Positions 55,088-64,000 of a stretch of DNA of 64,000 nucleotides are shown one piece after another (the stretch's first letter is position 1; each line of letters starts with the position of its first letter). Location of the stretch: assembly GCF_014529625.1 (NCBI RefSeq), contig NZ_CP076039.1, positions 3,988,501 to 4,052,500 of the forward strand, in the 5' to 3' direction. The position numbers were made by a program, and so were the translations under genes. The notes beneath the pieces are model-generated. The model saw only the letters and a program-made list of their open reading frames with translations. It had not been told where the DNA came from and ran no database searches. Source of the DNA: Candidatus Pelagisphaera phototrophica (GTDB taxonomy: Bacteria; Verrucomicrobiota; Verrucomicrobiia; Opitutales; Opitutaceae).

Positions 55088-55804
55088 ATGAATCCACCGT
55101 CACCATCCGCTACTGCGATTCTTTTGGCCGGCGGTTCAGGCACTCGTATGGGGGAAGCGATTCCTGACAAGATGCTTCTCCCTATTTGCGGCAAACCGGT
55201 TCTCCGTTATTCAATCGAGGCCTTTGCCAGCTGTGAAACGGTAGATTCAATAATCGTAGTCTATCGGGACGACGCGCAAAAAACGTCTGTCGAACCTTTG
55301 ATTCCAGTCGATGCGTTTCGCCGTGTCGAATGGGTCCAGGGAGGTGAAAGGCGCCAGGACTCCGTCTGGTCCGGGCTATCGAAATTGAGTTCGGATTGCG
55401 ACGTGGTCCTCATTCATGATGGTGCCCGTCCTTTCATAGATCCTGAAACGATTGATACCGTGGCAAAAGCCTCTAGAGGCTCGGGCGCTGCCTGCGTCGC
55501 TCGAAAAGTCACCGACACGATCAAACAGGCTAAATCTTCGGAGAGTGGATACACTCTTAAGACAATTAGCCGTTCGAACCTGTGGGCGATGGAAACGCCT
55601 CAGGGCTTCCAGATGCCTGTCATCGTCGAGGGGTATCGAAGTACAATCGAGAGCGGCCTGCTCGTTACGGATGACCTGTCTGCAATCGAAGCCACAAATC
55701 TCCCGGTCTCGCTGATCGAAATCGACGCTCCCAATCCCAAACTGACAACCCCTCGGGATGTCCTCTTGTTCGAATTCCTGTTCAATCGGCGGAGCGAAGG
55801 ATGA
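55088..55804 (+). CDS. ispD: 2-C-methyl-D-erythritol 4-phosphate cytidylyltransferase
   Basis: The 238-residue protein activates methylerythritol phosphate with CTP, the third step of the MEP pathway. Family motifs are ILLAGGSGTRMGEAIPDKML (11-30), the nucleotide-binding loop, VQGGERRQDSVWSGL near 90 and VLIHDGARPFI near 107. It ends in ATGA, overlapping the next start by 4 bases. Order ispD-methyltransferase-ispF is unusual in that an unrelated gene splits the frequently adjacent ispD and ispF. Confidence 0.95.
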   Translation: MNPPSPSATAILLAGGSGTRMGEAIPDKMLLPICGKPVLRYSIEAFASCETVDSIIVVYRDDAQKTSVEPLIPVDAFRRVEWVQGGERRQDSVWSGLSKLSSDCDVVLIHDGARPFIDPETIDTVAKASRGSGAACVARKVTDTIKQAKSSESGYTLKTISRSNLWAMETPQGFQMPVIVEGYRSTIESGLLVTDDLSAIEATNLPVSLIEIDAPNPKLTTPRDVLLFEFLFNRRSEG

Positions 55805-56601
55805 AAAGTCAGGATGCAGCAAAGAGGTGGTGTCGTGGAATAGGGACCGAAATAGGGGCCTTTAAATACCCTATACCCGGAATAAAGCCCATTTACGTAG
55901 ACAAGTTTGAAAAATACGCCAATGAACCCACCCATGCCGCGTACTTTGGAGAGGCTACCGACCTGCCCTTTGCAGACGAGTCACTTGACTATGTAGCATC
56001 TTCACACGTTTTGGAGCATACTGCCAACCCCGTGAAGGCTCTATGCGAATGGCATCGCGTTCTGAAGCGAAAGGGCATCGTCTACATGGTCGTCCCGGAC
56101 AAGCAGTTCACTTTTGACTGCCCTCGAAAGACCACGGTCGTCGACCACATGATAGACGACTATCTGAACAATGTGGACGATTCCGACCCCACGCATATCG
56201 AGGATTTCGTATATGGGGTCGAATGGTCCGAGTTCGCCCCGAGCGACACCTCTGATGAATCCAAGGAAAATCGGGCCGAACTCGCTCAATCCTACAGGCT
56301 CGCCACCGAGCGAAAAGACATTATCAACATTCACTTTCATGTCTTTACGAAGGACTCGCTCCTAGACCTAATTAAATCCGTTAACCAAGATGATCGCGTA
56401 CCTTGCCGATGGACCATCGAGGCAACCGTTACTCGATTTCCCGATGAAATACCGAACGGCATTCTCGTCGTGTTGAGAAAAAAAGCCCACAAATTCAGAT
56501 TATCTCTATTCAAACAGACAAGGAACAAGCGACTGCATCCCAATTTCCCACTACTTAAATCCGCTCGCGCTTTTACCCAAAGAAGTACGAATTCAGTTTA
56601 G
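55801..56601 (+). CDS. Class I SAM-dependent methyltransferase (type 11)
   Basis: A 266-residue protein with a type-11 methyltransferase core: DLPFADESLDYVASSHVLEH near residues 57-76, GIVYMVVPDK near 97-106. It is overlapped by ispD (ATGA) and lies 30 bp upstream of ispF. It resembles the bacterial methyltransferases found near glycan or O-antigen genes, but nothing in its context fixes a substrate. The C-terminal about 50 residues are basic and look unlike the core. Confidence 0.8.
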   Translation: MKSQDAAKRWCRGIGTEIGAFKYPIPGIKPIYVDKFEKYANEPTHAAYFGEATDLPFADESLDYVASSHVLEHTANPVKALCEWHRVLKRKGIVYMVVPDKQFTFDCPRKTTVVDHMIDDYLNNVDDSDPTHIEDFVYGVEWSEFAPSDTSDESKENRAELAQSYRLATERKDIINIHFHVFTKDSLLDLIKSVNQDDRVPCRWTIEATVTRFPDEIPNGILVVLRKKAHKFRLSLFKQTRNKRLHPNFPLLKSARAFTQRSTNSV

Positions 56602-56630
56602 CTCCATTTCCTATCCATTTAATAAGTTCC

Positions 56631-57131
56631 GTGTCAGAGAAAGAACAGACAGCTCCTATCCGAATTGGCCAAGGCTATGATATCCATCCATTCAAAGAAG
56701 GCAGACCTATGGTTCTGGGCGGCATCTCCTTCGATACTCCTTACGGATTGGACGGTCATTCCGACGCTGATGTCCTTACTCACGCTATTTGTGACGCGTT
56801 GCTCGGCGCTGCTGGCCTGCCCGATATTGGTCACTATTTTCCAAATACAGACCCCAAATACCGCAATATCGATTCGCAAGAGCTCCTGAAGGAAGTTGCC
56901 TGCTCCATCAGCAACGAAGGATACGTTATCGGAAACATCGACGCAACGTTGATCGCGGAAAAACCGAAGATCGCTGCGAAAACGGATGCGATGAAGCATC
57001 GTCTCGCCCAAAGCGCCGGGATCAGCCCCAGTCAAATCGGAATTAAAGCGACCACCAATGAAGGCCTCGGATCAATCGGTCGCGGAGAGGGAGCGGCCGC
57101 TCTAGCGACCTCGTTGATCTATATTAAATGA
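56631..57131 (+). CDS. ispF: 2-C-methyl-D-erythritol 2,4-cyclodiphosphate synthase
   Basis: The 166-residue protein forms the cyclic diphosphate intermediate of the MEP pathway. It shows GQGYDIHPF with the zinc ligands D17 and H19, LDGHSDADVLTHAI (with H51), PDIGHYFPNTDP near 65 and KATTNEGLGSIGRGEGAAA near the C-terminus. The start is GTG at 56631. It ends in an ATGA overlap with the following binding-protein gene. Length is normal. Confidence 0.95.
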   Translation: MSEKEQTAPIRIGQGYDIHPFKEGRPMVLGGISFDTPYGLDGHSDADVLTHAICDALLGAAGLPDIGHYFPNTDPKYRNIDSQELLKEVACSISNEGYVIGNIDATLIAEKPKIAAKTDAMKHRLAQSAGISPSQIGIKATTNEGLGSIGRGEGAAALATSLIYIK

Positions 57132-58753
57132 CCCGTCCTCCCTTCAGAAATAATCTCATCGAATGGGTGTACACCATTCTTTCTTTCATCCTATTGGGCG
57201 TATCCAGTTTTATGCTTTTCGGCTGCTCTAATTCAGCATCCAAAAACGCCGAAATCGCCAACACTCTAAGGATTGGCCATCCGGCCGAACCCAAAGCGAT
57301 AGATCCACATCAAGCGATCTCCGTCGCAGAGGGTAATATCGCGAGCGCCCTATTCGAAGGACTGGTAACTCAGCCAGCACAAGGTGACACCGAAATACTG
57401 CCTGGTGTCGCGAGTAGTTGGACCGTTAACGCAAAGAATTCGAAATTCGTGTTTTCCCTCAACCCCAATGCGGTGTGGTCAGACGGTACCCCAATCGACG
57501 CCAACACATTTGTCGAATCGTACGAACGGATACTGACGCCTCGTTTTGCCGCTCAAAACGCCGTTCTCTTCTACGATATTCTCAATGCAGAAGAATTCCA
57601 CAAAGGAGAAATCAACGATTTCTCGAAAGTCGGTGTCTCCGCGATTTCCAAATACGAACTCGAGATTGAATTAAATAGGTCCGTTCCATACTTCCTCCAA
57701 AAGCTCAAACACTTCGCTTGGTTTCCCGTACCCATCCATGAGATACAAGCTAATGGCGACCTTTACTCGATTTCAAATAGTTGGGCAAGTAGTCAGAACT
57801 TGGTTTCGAATGGCCCCTATACGCTAGCTTCCTGGCAACGAAATTTGAGAATCTCTATCGTCAAGAACAAGAGGTACTGGGATGCGGAGAGGGTATCCGT
57901 TGTTTCGATAGAGTTTCACACCATCGAAAATACCCAATCGCAATACAGGGCATTCCAATCCGGTCAAATAGACGTGACCGAAGAGATCCCATCGGAACTC
58001 AAAAGCGCGAACCTTCCAAACGCTCGCTATGACCCTGTTCTTTCAACTGCCTATTTGGTCCTGAATACAGAATCTTCCTCTCTTAGAAGTTCCCGCGCTC
58101 GCATTGCACTCAGCCAGGCTATCGATCGGAAGCTCCTGATCAAAGCCGTTCTGAAATCCGGAACCCCAGCAAATCGGTTCACCCCGGAATCAATGCCCGG
58201 TTATCCACTTCGATCAAATTTAGCGAATCCTGCCCTCGTTACTCTCGCCGAGAGTGAGCTTGATGCGCTAAGTGGAAACAGGCCTTTAACAATGATTGTC
58301 TCCAATCGCGACGTTTCAATCGCCGTCGCTGAGGCACTCCAAAACATGTGGAAAGCGAAACTGGGAATCGATGTCCGAATTCAGAACATGGAATTCCGGA
58401 CTTTTTTAACGCGACTAGACGAGGGAGACTACGACATCGGCTATATCGCGTGGACAGGCGACTACGTTCACGCCTACACGTTTCTAGACGTGTTGAGAAG
58501 CGACGGACTGCACAACCGATCTCGATGGAAGCATTCGGAATACGACAACCTTTTGGACAAATCCCTGACTCAACACGATTCAAATTCCCTCCTCGAAACT
58601 CTTTATCAAGCTGAGAGCCTACTAATGGAAGAAATGCCAATCATTCCAATTTCCTGGAAAACCAAAGACTACTTAGTGAGCTCTCGAGTTCAAAACTGGC
58701 CAGCATCTCTAGTTCTTCTTCGCACTTATAAATACGTTCATCTTCAAAACTAA
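57128..58753 (+). CDS. Peptide/oligopeptide ABC transporter substrate-binding lipoprotein
   Basis: The 541-residue SBP_bac_5 (OppA) family protein has a lipoprotein signal with lipobox LFGC (Cys33), so it is anchored in a membrane facing the periplasm. Family regions include LRIGHPAEPKAIDPHQA (48-64), ALFEGLVTQ and NAVWSDGTPIDANTFVESYERIL. It resembles the next gene closely (ALSQAIDRK against ALSYAVNRN, and EINDFSKVG against EITDFSQVG), so the two arose by duplication. It overlaps ispF by 4 bases, is 8 bp from the next gene and forms a transport operon with the permeases. Confidence 0.9.
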   Translation: MTRPPFRNNLIEWVYTILSFILLGVSSFMLFGCSNSASKNAEIANTLRIGHPAEPKAIDPHQAISVAEGNIASALFEGLVTQPAQGDTEILPGVASSWTVNAKNSKFVFSLNPNAVWSDGTPIDANTFVESYERILTPRFAAQNAVLFYDILNAEEFHKGEINDFSKVGVSAISKYELEIELNRSVPYFLQKLKHFAWFPVPIHEIQANGDLYSISNSWASSQNLVSNGPYTLASWQRNLRISIVKNKRYWDAERVSVVSIEFHTIENTQSQYRAFQSGQIDVTEEIPSELKSANLPNARYDPVLSTAYLVLNTESSSLRSSRARIALSQAIDRKLLIKAVLKSGTPANRFTPESMPGYPLRSNLANPALVTLAESELDALSGNRPLTMIVSNRDVSIAVAEALQNMWKAKLGIDVRIQNMEFRTFLTRLDEGDYDIGYIAWTGDYVHAYTFLDVLRSDGLHNRSRWKHSEYDNLLDKSLTQHDSNSLLETLYQAESLLMEEMPIIPISWKTKDYLVSSRVQNWPASLVLLRTYKYVHLQN

Positions 58754-58760
58754 AGAACCA

Positions 58761-60359
58761 ATGACAAACCGACTTTTCTGCAGCACCTTAATTGTTATCC
58801 ATTGCTTCAACCCGTTCTCCGTCGCCACACCTGCGGACGACGCAATCGACGAAGGAATTCTCTTGCTCGGTAACGGCAGCGAGCCGCACAGCCTCGACCC
58901 GCACATCAACTCGTCTATGAACGGGCACCATGTGATTGTCAGCCTGATTGAAGGACTGATCGCGCCGCATCCCACAGACGATAGCCTGCCCCACCCTGGA
59001 ATGGCCTACAAATGGGAACATGAAAACAATACGGTATGGACCTTCCATCTTAGAGACGCCAAATGGACTAACGGTGAGCCCGTAACCGCTCATGATTTCG
59101 TTTATGGCTTCAAGCGCATTCTCTCGCCGCGCTTAGGCTCTCAGTATTCAGAGATGCTCTACTCAATGAAAAACGCCAAAGAGTACAACGAAGGCGAGAT
59201 TACCGATTTCTCGCAAGTCGGAGCGGAGGCTCTAGACAAGCTTACGCTGCGCGTGACCCTCAAGGAACCAGTCCCCTATTTCTACAATATCATTAAGCAC
59301 AATTCCTGGTTCCCCGTCCACCCTGAAACGGTCGAAAAGTACGGTGCAATCGATGACCCCGCCAATAATTGGATACGCGAGGAATACGTAAGCAATGGTC
59401 CATTCGAGCTCAAGAATTGGCAAATGAACCAGATAATCGAGGTCGAAAAGAATCCGAGCTACTGGAACGCCGACCAAGTGAAGCTTAACGGAATCAAGTT
59501 CTACCCTATCGTCAGCGAGAACACGGAGGATCAAATGTTCAACAGCGGGGCGCTGCACTACAGCTATACGATTCCAACCGACATGATCCCCGTGTATCAA
59601 GAGCGCAATGACCCCACCGTTAAGATCGAACCCTTCCTTGGGGTCTATTATTATTCGCTGAATACGAAAGTGCCTCCTCTGGACAACCCGAAAGTTAGAC
59701 ACGCATTAAGCTACGCGGTAAACAGAAACACCATTGTACGCAGAATCACCAAAGGGGGACAGCTCCCTGCAGGCAATTTCACCCCCCCTGGGATAAGCGG
59801 GTACGAGCCAGAATCCATTGCCTCCTTCAACCCTAAGAAAGCGCGTGAGCTCATAACGGAGGCCGGTTTCCCAAATGGAGAGGGATTCCCCAAACTTACC
59901 TTGCTCTTCAACACATTGGAGAGCCACAAGGCGATTGCTGAGGCAATCCAGCAAATGTGGAAGAGCATCCTGGGAATAGACGTAGAAATCCGGAACCAGG
60001 AATGGAAAGTCTTCGTTAACACGAGACATGAAGGAAACTTCGAAATCGCCCGGAATGGCTGGATCGGCGACTACATGTATCCCGATACTTTCTTGAGGAT
60101 CCTTCAATCGGATAGCGGGCAGAATGACGCTCAATATTCGAACCCCGAATACGATCGACTTATTGCCGAATCTTTTTCCGAAACCGACGCTCAGAAGCGT
60201 CTTGATCTCTTAGCTGAGGCCGAAGCGATCATGCTAAACGACATGCCTATTATTCCAATATACCACTATGTGAGAACCTACCGGATCGACCCTAGGGTCA
60301 AGGGCTGGAGTCCCACGCCGCTCGACGTGCGCAATTTCACGAACGTCTATTTTGAATAA
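58761..60359 (+). CDS. Second peptide/oligopeptide ABC transporter substrate-binding protein
   Basis: The 532-residue OppA-family paralogue starts with a short signal peptide (residues 1-21) and no lipobox that I can see. GNGSEPHSLDPHINSSMNGH near 38, EGLIAPHPTDD and KWTNGEPVTAHDFVYGFKRIL are family blocks; GISGYEPESIASFNPKKARE lies later. It follows the lipoprotein paralogue by 8 bp and precedes the first permease by 44 bp. Two binding proteins on one transporter suggest broadened or divided peptide specificity. Confidence 0.9.
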   Translation: MTNRLFCSTLIVIHCFNPFSVATPADDAIDEGILLLGNGSEPHSLDPHINSSMNGHHVIVSLIEGLIAPHPTDDSLPHPGMAYKWEHENNTVWTFHLRDAKWTNGEPVTAHDFVYGFKRILSPRLGSQYSEMLYSMKNAKEYNEGEITDFSQVGAEALDKLTLRVTLKEPVPYFYNIIKHNSWFPVHPETVEKYGAIDDPANNWIREEYVSNGPFELKNWQMNQIIEVEKNPSYWNADQVKLNGIKFYPIVSENTEDQMFNSGALHYSYTIPTDMIPVYQERNDPTVKIEPFLGVYYYSLNTKVPPLDNPKVRHALSYAVNRNTIVRRITKGGQLPAGNFTPPGISGYEPESIASFNPKKARELITEAGFPNGEGFPKLTLLFNTLESHKAIAEAIQQMWKSILGIDVEIRNQEWKVFVNTRHEGNFEIARNGWIGDYMYPDTFLRILQSDSGQNDAQYSNPEYDRLIAESFSETDAQKRLDLLAEAEAIMLNDMPIIPIYHYVRTYRIDPRVKGWSPTPLDVRNFTNVYFE

Positions 60360-60403
60360 GCGTCATCTCGACTGCTACCTGCCACGTTTTTCTCGCTTCA
60401 CAT

Positions 60404-61321
60404 ATGCTCAGATTCATCCTCATTCGCCTCGGACAAGCCATCCCCATTCTCCTGGCGATCTACACGATCACCTTTTTTATGGTTCGTGCGGCTCCGGGTG
60501 GACCCTTCAGTCAAGAACGCAAAGTCGCTCCTCACATACTGGAGCAACAGATGGAGTACTACGGATTCAATGACCCCTTGCCTGTTCAATTCTTCAGGAC
60601 TCTCTGGCAGCACGTCACATTCGAATTCCCCCCCTTAACTAGCTATCCAGGGCTTACCTCAAGGGATATTATAGTGGATACGTTCCCGGTTTCTCTAGAA
60701 CTAGGTCTACTCGCCATGATCGTCGCGTTAGCAATCGGACTGCCTATTGGGATTCTTGCGGCTGCCAAGAAAAACAGCATCCTCGACTACGCTCCGATGA
60801 GCTTGGCCATGGTTGGCATTTGCCTGCCGACTTTCGTGATCGGACCGTTACTGGCCCTCGTTTTTGGGGTCTGGCTGGGATGGCTCAACATTTCCGGTTG
60901 GTTTTCGTTCTCAGACCGTATTCTCCCCGCATGCACCCTTGGATTATTCTACGCCGCCTATATCGCTCGCCTCACGCGTGGCGGCATGCTGGAGACATTG
61001 AATATGGAATACATCAGATCCGCGCGGGCTAAAGGGGCCCCAGAATTCAAGGTCGTTATCGTCCATGCATTGCGTGGAGGCATAATGCCCGTTATCTCGT
61101 TTTTCGGCCCGGCGCTAGCTGGCCTGATCAGCGGCTCCTTTGTCGTCGAGACGATCTTCCAAGTCCCTGGACTAGGCCGACATTTCATACAAGCGGCACT
61201 GAGTAGGGATCACTCTCTCATTCTTTCGACAGTCCTGTTCTATGCCGCCCTGATAATAGTCGCCAATATGATCGTCGATATCGTTCAAATTTTGCTCAAC
61301 CCCAAACTCCGCTACCAATGA
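60404..61321 (+). CDS. oppB: Peptide ABC transporter permease, OppB-type
   Basis: The 305-residue inner-membrane permease has 6 predicted helices, starting with LIRLGQAIPILLAIYTITFF (residues 6-25), and the conserved EAA-type coupling loop YIRSARAKGAPEFKVVIVHA near 203-222. It pairs with the next gene to form the channel for the two binding proteins. It overlaps the next start by 4 bp (ATGA). Confidence 0.9.
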   Translation: MLRFILIRLGQAIPILLAIYTITFFMVRAAPGGPFSQERKVAPHILEQQMEYYGFNDPLPVQFFRTLWQHVTFEFPPLTSYPGLTSRDIIVDTFPVSLELGLLAMIVALAIGLPIGILAAAKKNSILDYAPMSLAMVGICLPTFVIGPLLALVFGVWLGWLNISGWFSFSDRILPACTLGLFYAAYIARLTRGGMLETLNMEYIRSARAKGAPEFKVVIVHALRGGIMPVISFFGPALAGLISGSFVVETIFQVPGLGRHFIQAALSRDHSLILSTVLFYAALIIVANMIVDIVQILLNPKLRYQ

Positions 61322-62373
61322 GCAGCCGTAAAGACATCGAAGTGATTCAGGCCCGCTCACCTTGGCGAGATGCCTGGCTAAAGCTCGGAAAGAACAGACT
61401 TGCCATGTTTGGCCTCGGCTTCTTCGCCACCATGGTTATTCTTTGCTACGCTAGCCCTCTCTTCTATCCTCACTCTCCTACCAGTCAAACGCTTTCCCTC
61501 GGAGCCACTCCTCCGTTATCGATGGGAATCGAACTCCGCTATGACGCAGAGTCCGAGGAGGCTGACGAAGTCATTACAGTCAAGGAATTCGCCGATGTCT
61601 ACGCATCCAATCCTGAGGAAGAAGCACGTCGCATCCGCAATGGCGAAGTCATCGACGTCGATGGCTTGATATTCACGAAATCTTCCCGAATCCATATTTT
61701 GGGCACAGATGGTCACGGGCGAGATCTGCTTGCGCGGATTTTCCAAGGTGGCCGAATCTCTCTGGGTGTTGGATTCATCGCGACCTTCGTCTCTTTGCTT
61801 ATAGGCGTTTTCTATGGAGCCATATCCGGCTATTTGGGAGGAAAGACCGACGCCATTATGATGCGGCTCGTGGACGTCCTCTACGCTTTGCCTTTCCTTA
61901 TATTCGTGATCCTGTTAATGGTCATTTTCGAAGGTTCGGATCACCAGCTTCTACTCATATTTCTGGCAATCGGAGCCGTCGAATGGCTGACCATGGCTCG
62001 TATAGTAAGGGGCCAAGTGGTTAACCTAAAAAATCAAGATTTTGTAGAAGCGGCCCGAGCTACTGGCGTCCGGACATTTACCATTATCCTTCGCCATCTT
62101 GCCCCCAACATCCTAGGACCCGTGATTGTCTACTCGACCCTTCTGGTCCCCGCCGTCATGCTTTTAGAATCCACATTGAGTTTCTTAGGTCTTGGCGTGC
62201 AACCTCCCAATGCATCTTGGGGTACCCTCATCAAGGAAGGAGCCGAAAAGATGATGGTCTACCCATGGCTTCTCTTTGTTCCCGCGACATTCTTTTCCCT
62301 AACCCTTTTCGCTATGAATTTCCTTGGAGATGGTCTGAGAGACGCGCTCGATGTGAAATCATCTAAAGGTTGA
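61318..62373 (+). CDS. oppC: Peptide ABC transporter permease, OppC-type
   Basis: The 351-residue permease has a long N-terminal periplasmic part (residues about 50-125) after the first helix, as in OppC, then HILGTDGHGRDLLARIFQGGR and the coupling loop DFVEAARATGVRTFTIILRH near 240-260. It follows oppB with a 4-bp overlap. No ATPase (OppD/F) gene follows within the window; the next gene is an exporter, so the ATPases are probably encoded elsewhere. Confidence 0.9.
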   Translation: MSSRKDIEVIQARSPWRDAWLKLGKNRLAMFGLGFFATMVILCYASPLFYPHSPTSQTLSLGATPPLSMGIELRYDAESEEADEVITVKEFADVYASNPEEEARRIRNGEVIDVDGLIFTKSSRIHILGTDGHGRDLLARIFQGGRISLGVGFIATFVSLLIGVFYGAISGYLGGKTDAIMMRLVDVLYALPFLIFVILLMVIFEGSDHQLLLIFLAIGAVEWLTMARIVRGQVVNLKNQDFVEAARATGVRTFTIILRHLAPNILGPVIVYSTLLVPAVMLLESTLSFLGLGVQPPNASWGTLIKEGAEKMMVYPWLLFVPATFFSLTLFAMNFLGDGLRDALDVKSSKG

Positions 62374-62408
62374 ACTCCACCATTTTACTCGCAGTCTAAA
62401 TCTCCTGT

Positions 62409-64000
62409 ATGTTCAAGGACCTTAAGCTATTCCTGGCCCTCCTGCGGCCCTACAAGATGCGCGTAAGGTTCGCTCTTCTGGTTGGTGGATTAGCCGGTCT
62501 TTGCACCGGGGCCGGAATCACGCTCGGAGCGGAAAAGCTGTTTTCCATCGTATTGAATGGGGAGCAATCGATGGAATTGAAACGCCTTATTCTCGTCGCA
62601 AGCATCTTTCCTCTCTTGTTTCTCACCATTGGCGTCAGTACGTTCTTAAGCACCTACCATCTCAACTACGCGGGACTAGGTGTCATTCGAGATCTAAGAG
62701 CAGAGCTTTTTTCCCATATCCAGCGGCTCCCATTGGCCTTTTTTCAAACCAAGAAGACGGGGGACCTTATCGCACGCCTAACCGCGGATACGCAGGCGAT
62801 GCAGTACGCCCTCACAATCACCGGCCGTGACCTCGCCATTGCCCCTCTCACATTTTTGGGAGCCATTTCCATGCTGGCGTACAAGGGTTGGCAACACGAT
62901 GGAGTCGTCTATATTTACTGCAGCATCGCATTACTCCCATTGGTCATTTTCCCCGTGCGAAAACTGACTCAGAAACTAGGCCAGAAAGCAAAAACCCAGC
63001 AGGAAGAGCTTTCCAGCGTCACGAACGATCTTTCTCAAAATCTTGGCGCAGTCAAAGAAGTGCGGGCTTTCAATCTTCAAGACCGAGAAACGCGGCGGTT
63101 TTCAAAGGGCTTAAGCGAACTCTTCCACTCGCAGATGAAAGTGGTCAAATACACCTTCTCCCTATCGCCCGTGGTCGAAATCATTTCCTCAGTCGGTCTG
63201 GCCTCGGCCTTTGTGGTCGGTTACTACAAAGGGGTTACCGGCGAAGTGTTTATCGCCATTTTTGCTGCGCTGTACTTCAGTTACTCGCCGATTAAACGGA
63301 TCAGCTACCTAGCAGGGGAACTTAAGAAAGGGGCCGAATCACTGCGGCGCATCCGTGAAATCATCAATGAACCGGTCTCTATCGAAGAACCCAGTTCGCC
63401 CGTAACTATTAATTCCATACAAGGTCGAATCGAGTTTCATGAGGTGTCTTTTTCCTATGAAGACTCACCTGCTCTGAAGGACGCGAGCGCGGTAATCGAA
63501 CCCGGGTGTGTTTGTGCCCTCGTTGGACCTAGCGGCACGGGCAAGAGCACTTTCGCCAATCTCGTCCCCAGATTTTACGACGTACTTAAAGGGAGTATAT
63601 CCATAGATGGAATTGATATACGTGAGTTCAATACGAACGACTTGAGACAGCGCATCGCAATCGTTTCCCAAGAACCCGTGCTCTTCGACGACTCAATCGC
63701 AGAAAATATCCGTCTCGGCCGACAAGACGCGACCGATGAAGAGGTTTTCGAGGCAGCTCAGCAGGCCTTCGCAGACGACTTCATCAAGGAACAACCAAAA
63801 GGATACCAAACGATTGTGGGTGAGCGAGGGACCCGTCTATCCGGTGGACAGAAACAGAGAATCGCCATCGCGCGAGCCTTTCTCAGAAACGCTCCAATCC
63901 TAATACTAGATGAAGCTACCTCCGCTCTCGATTCAGAAAGCGAGCGGATGATCCAGAAAGCCTTAGACAAACTAGTCGTCGGCAAAACGGTCCTAATTAT
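62409..64000 (+). CDS. ABC exporter, MsbA-like fused permease/ATPase (3' end cut by window)
   Basis: The open frame from ATG 62409 runs off the window after 530 codons. It has an exporter-type membrane domain (residues about 15-320, helices at FALLVGGLAGLCTG and FPLLFLTIG, and HIQRLPLAFFQTKKTGDLIARL near 100). The ATPase domain has Walker A GPSGTGKST (373-381), the signature LSGGQ and Walker B ILILDEATSALD. Group members flip lipid A or lipids across the inner membrane; this one is probably a lipid or multidrug exporter. It lies 35 bp after oppC but is not part of the importer. Confidence 0.88.
   Translation, partial: MFKDLKLFLALLRPYKMRVRFALLVGGLAGLCTGAGITLGAEKLFSIVLNGEQSMELKRLILVASIFPLLFLTIGVSTFLSTYHLNYAGLGVIRDLRAELFSHIQRLPLAFFQTKKTGDLIARLTADTQAMQYALTITGRDLAIAPLTFLGAISMLAYKGWQHDGVVYIYCSIALLPLVIFPVRKLTQKLGQKAKTQQEELSSVTNDLSQNLGAVKEVRAFNLQDRETRRFSKGLSELFHSQMKVVKYTFSLSPVVEIISSVGLASAFVVGYYKGVTGEVFIAIFAALYFSYSPIKRISYLAGELKKGAESLRRIREIINEPVSIEEPSSPVTINSIQGRIEFHEVSFSYEDSPALKDASAVIEPGCVCALVGPSGTGKSTFANLVPRFYDVLKGSISIDGIDIREFNTNDLRQRIAIVSQEPVLFDDSIAENIRLGRQDATDEEVFEAAQQAFADDFIKEQPKGYQTIVGERGTRLSGGQKQRIAIARAFLRNAPILILDEATSALDSESERMIQKALDKLVVGKTVLI

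Noticed and set aside
58239..59702. Antisense frames over the two peptide-binding protein genes
   Set aside because: Sense frames are full-length OppA-family genes; antisense frames have no independent support.
1..64000. A changed genetic code with TAG as a sense codon
   Set aside because: Many clearly intact genes (dgt, glyA, cfa, the TonB receptor and others) end in TAG at the expected family length.
1..64000. tRNA genes, rRNA, CRISPR arrays, prophage or integrative element
   Set aside because: Intergenic regions were read for T-loop and acceptor signatures, spaced repeats, integrase and phage genes; none was convincing.

Overview
This looks like a chromosomal window from a member of the Verrucomicrobiota, most likely class Opitutae (Puniceicoccales/Pelagicoccus-like). 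This is inferred from gene content, not from a search: many sulfatases, an Opitutus-type TonB-dependent receptor, planctomycete/verrucomicrobial DUF1501 and DUF1549/DUF1553 proteins, a PVC-type dehydrogenase-cytochrome fusion, a very long GreA-type protein and an extended serine hydroxymethyltransferase. Base composition is close to balanced by eye, and genes alternate strand in short blocks. I saw no rRNA, tRNA, CRISPR array, transposase or prophage.

Layout: 0-5 kb carries a queuosine-tRNA mannosyltransferase-like gene, a decayed papain-family peptidase, dgt and glyA. 5-10 kb carries a sulfatase broken by two amber codons and a DUF1080/beta-propeller/cytochrome c fusion. 10-11.5 kb is gene-poor with remnants of small genes. 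11.5-17.8 kb is a tight forward operon: a MerR-type regulator with a cysteine-rich tail, a FAD oxidoreductase, a DUF1365 protein, two cyclopropane-synthase-like methyltransferases and a desaturase, with a chalcone-isomerase-like remnant at its end. This set should modify membrane acyl chains.

17.8-34 kb is an amino-sugar utilisation locus on the minus strand: two sulfatases, a GH109-type NAD-dependent glycosidase, a sodium symporter, a sugar isomerase, a Gfo/Idh/MocA oxidoreductase, a PIG-L deacetylase and a NagB-LmbE fusion, with a divergent AraC regulator and a large TonB-dependent receptor. Desulfation, glycosidic cleavage, uptake, deacetylation and deamination would together use a sulfated, N-acetylated glycan. 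A GntR/LacI regulator interrupted by one amber codon and a further sulfatase (34.6-37.8 kb) flank it. Next come DUF1501 and DUF1549/DUF1553 genes, a sialate O-acetylesterase and a pseudogene patch (44.6-45.8 kb).

45.8-64 kb is mostly housekeeping: an MFS transporter, rsmB, the long GreA-like gene, an ArsR-methyltransferase fusion, ptsI, ispE, pyrF, ispD, a methyltransferase, ispF, an Opp-type peptide importer (two binding proteins, two permeases) and an MsbA-like ABC exporter cut by the window end. Three of the four isoprenoid-pathway cytidylyl/kinase/cyclase steps (IspD, IspE, IspF) lie within 4 kb.

The most notable features are the membrane-lipid operon with its unusual regulator, the amino-sugar/sulfatase locus, tandem 15-bp repeats upstream of the TonB receptor, REP-like palindromes downstream of genes, and the number of pseudogenes, many interrupted by TAG.
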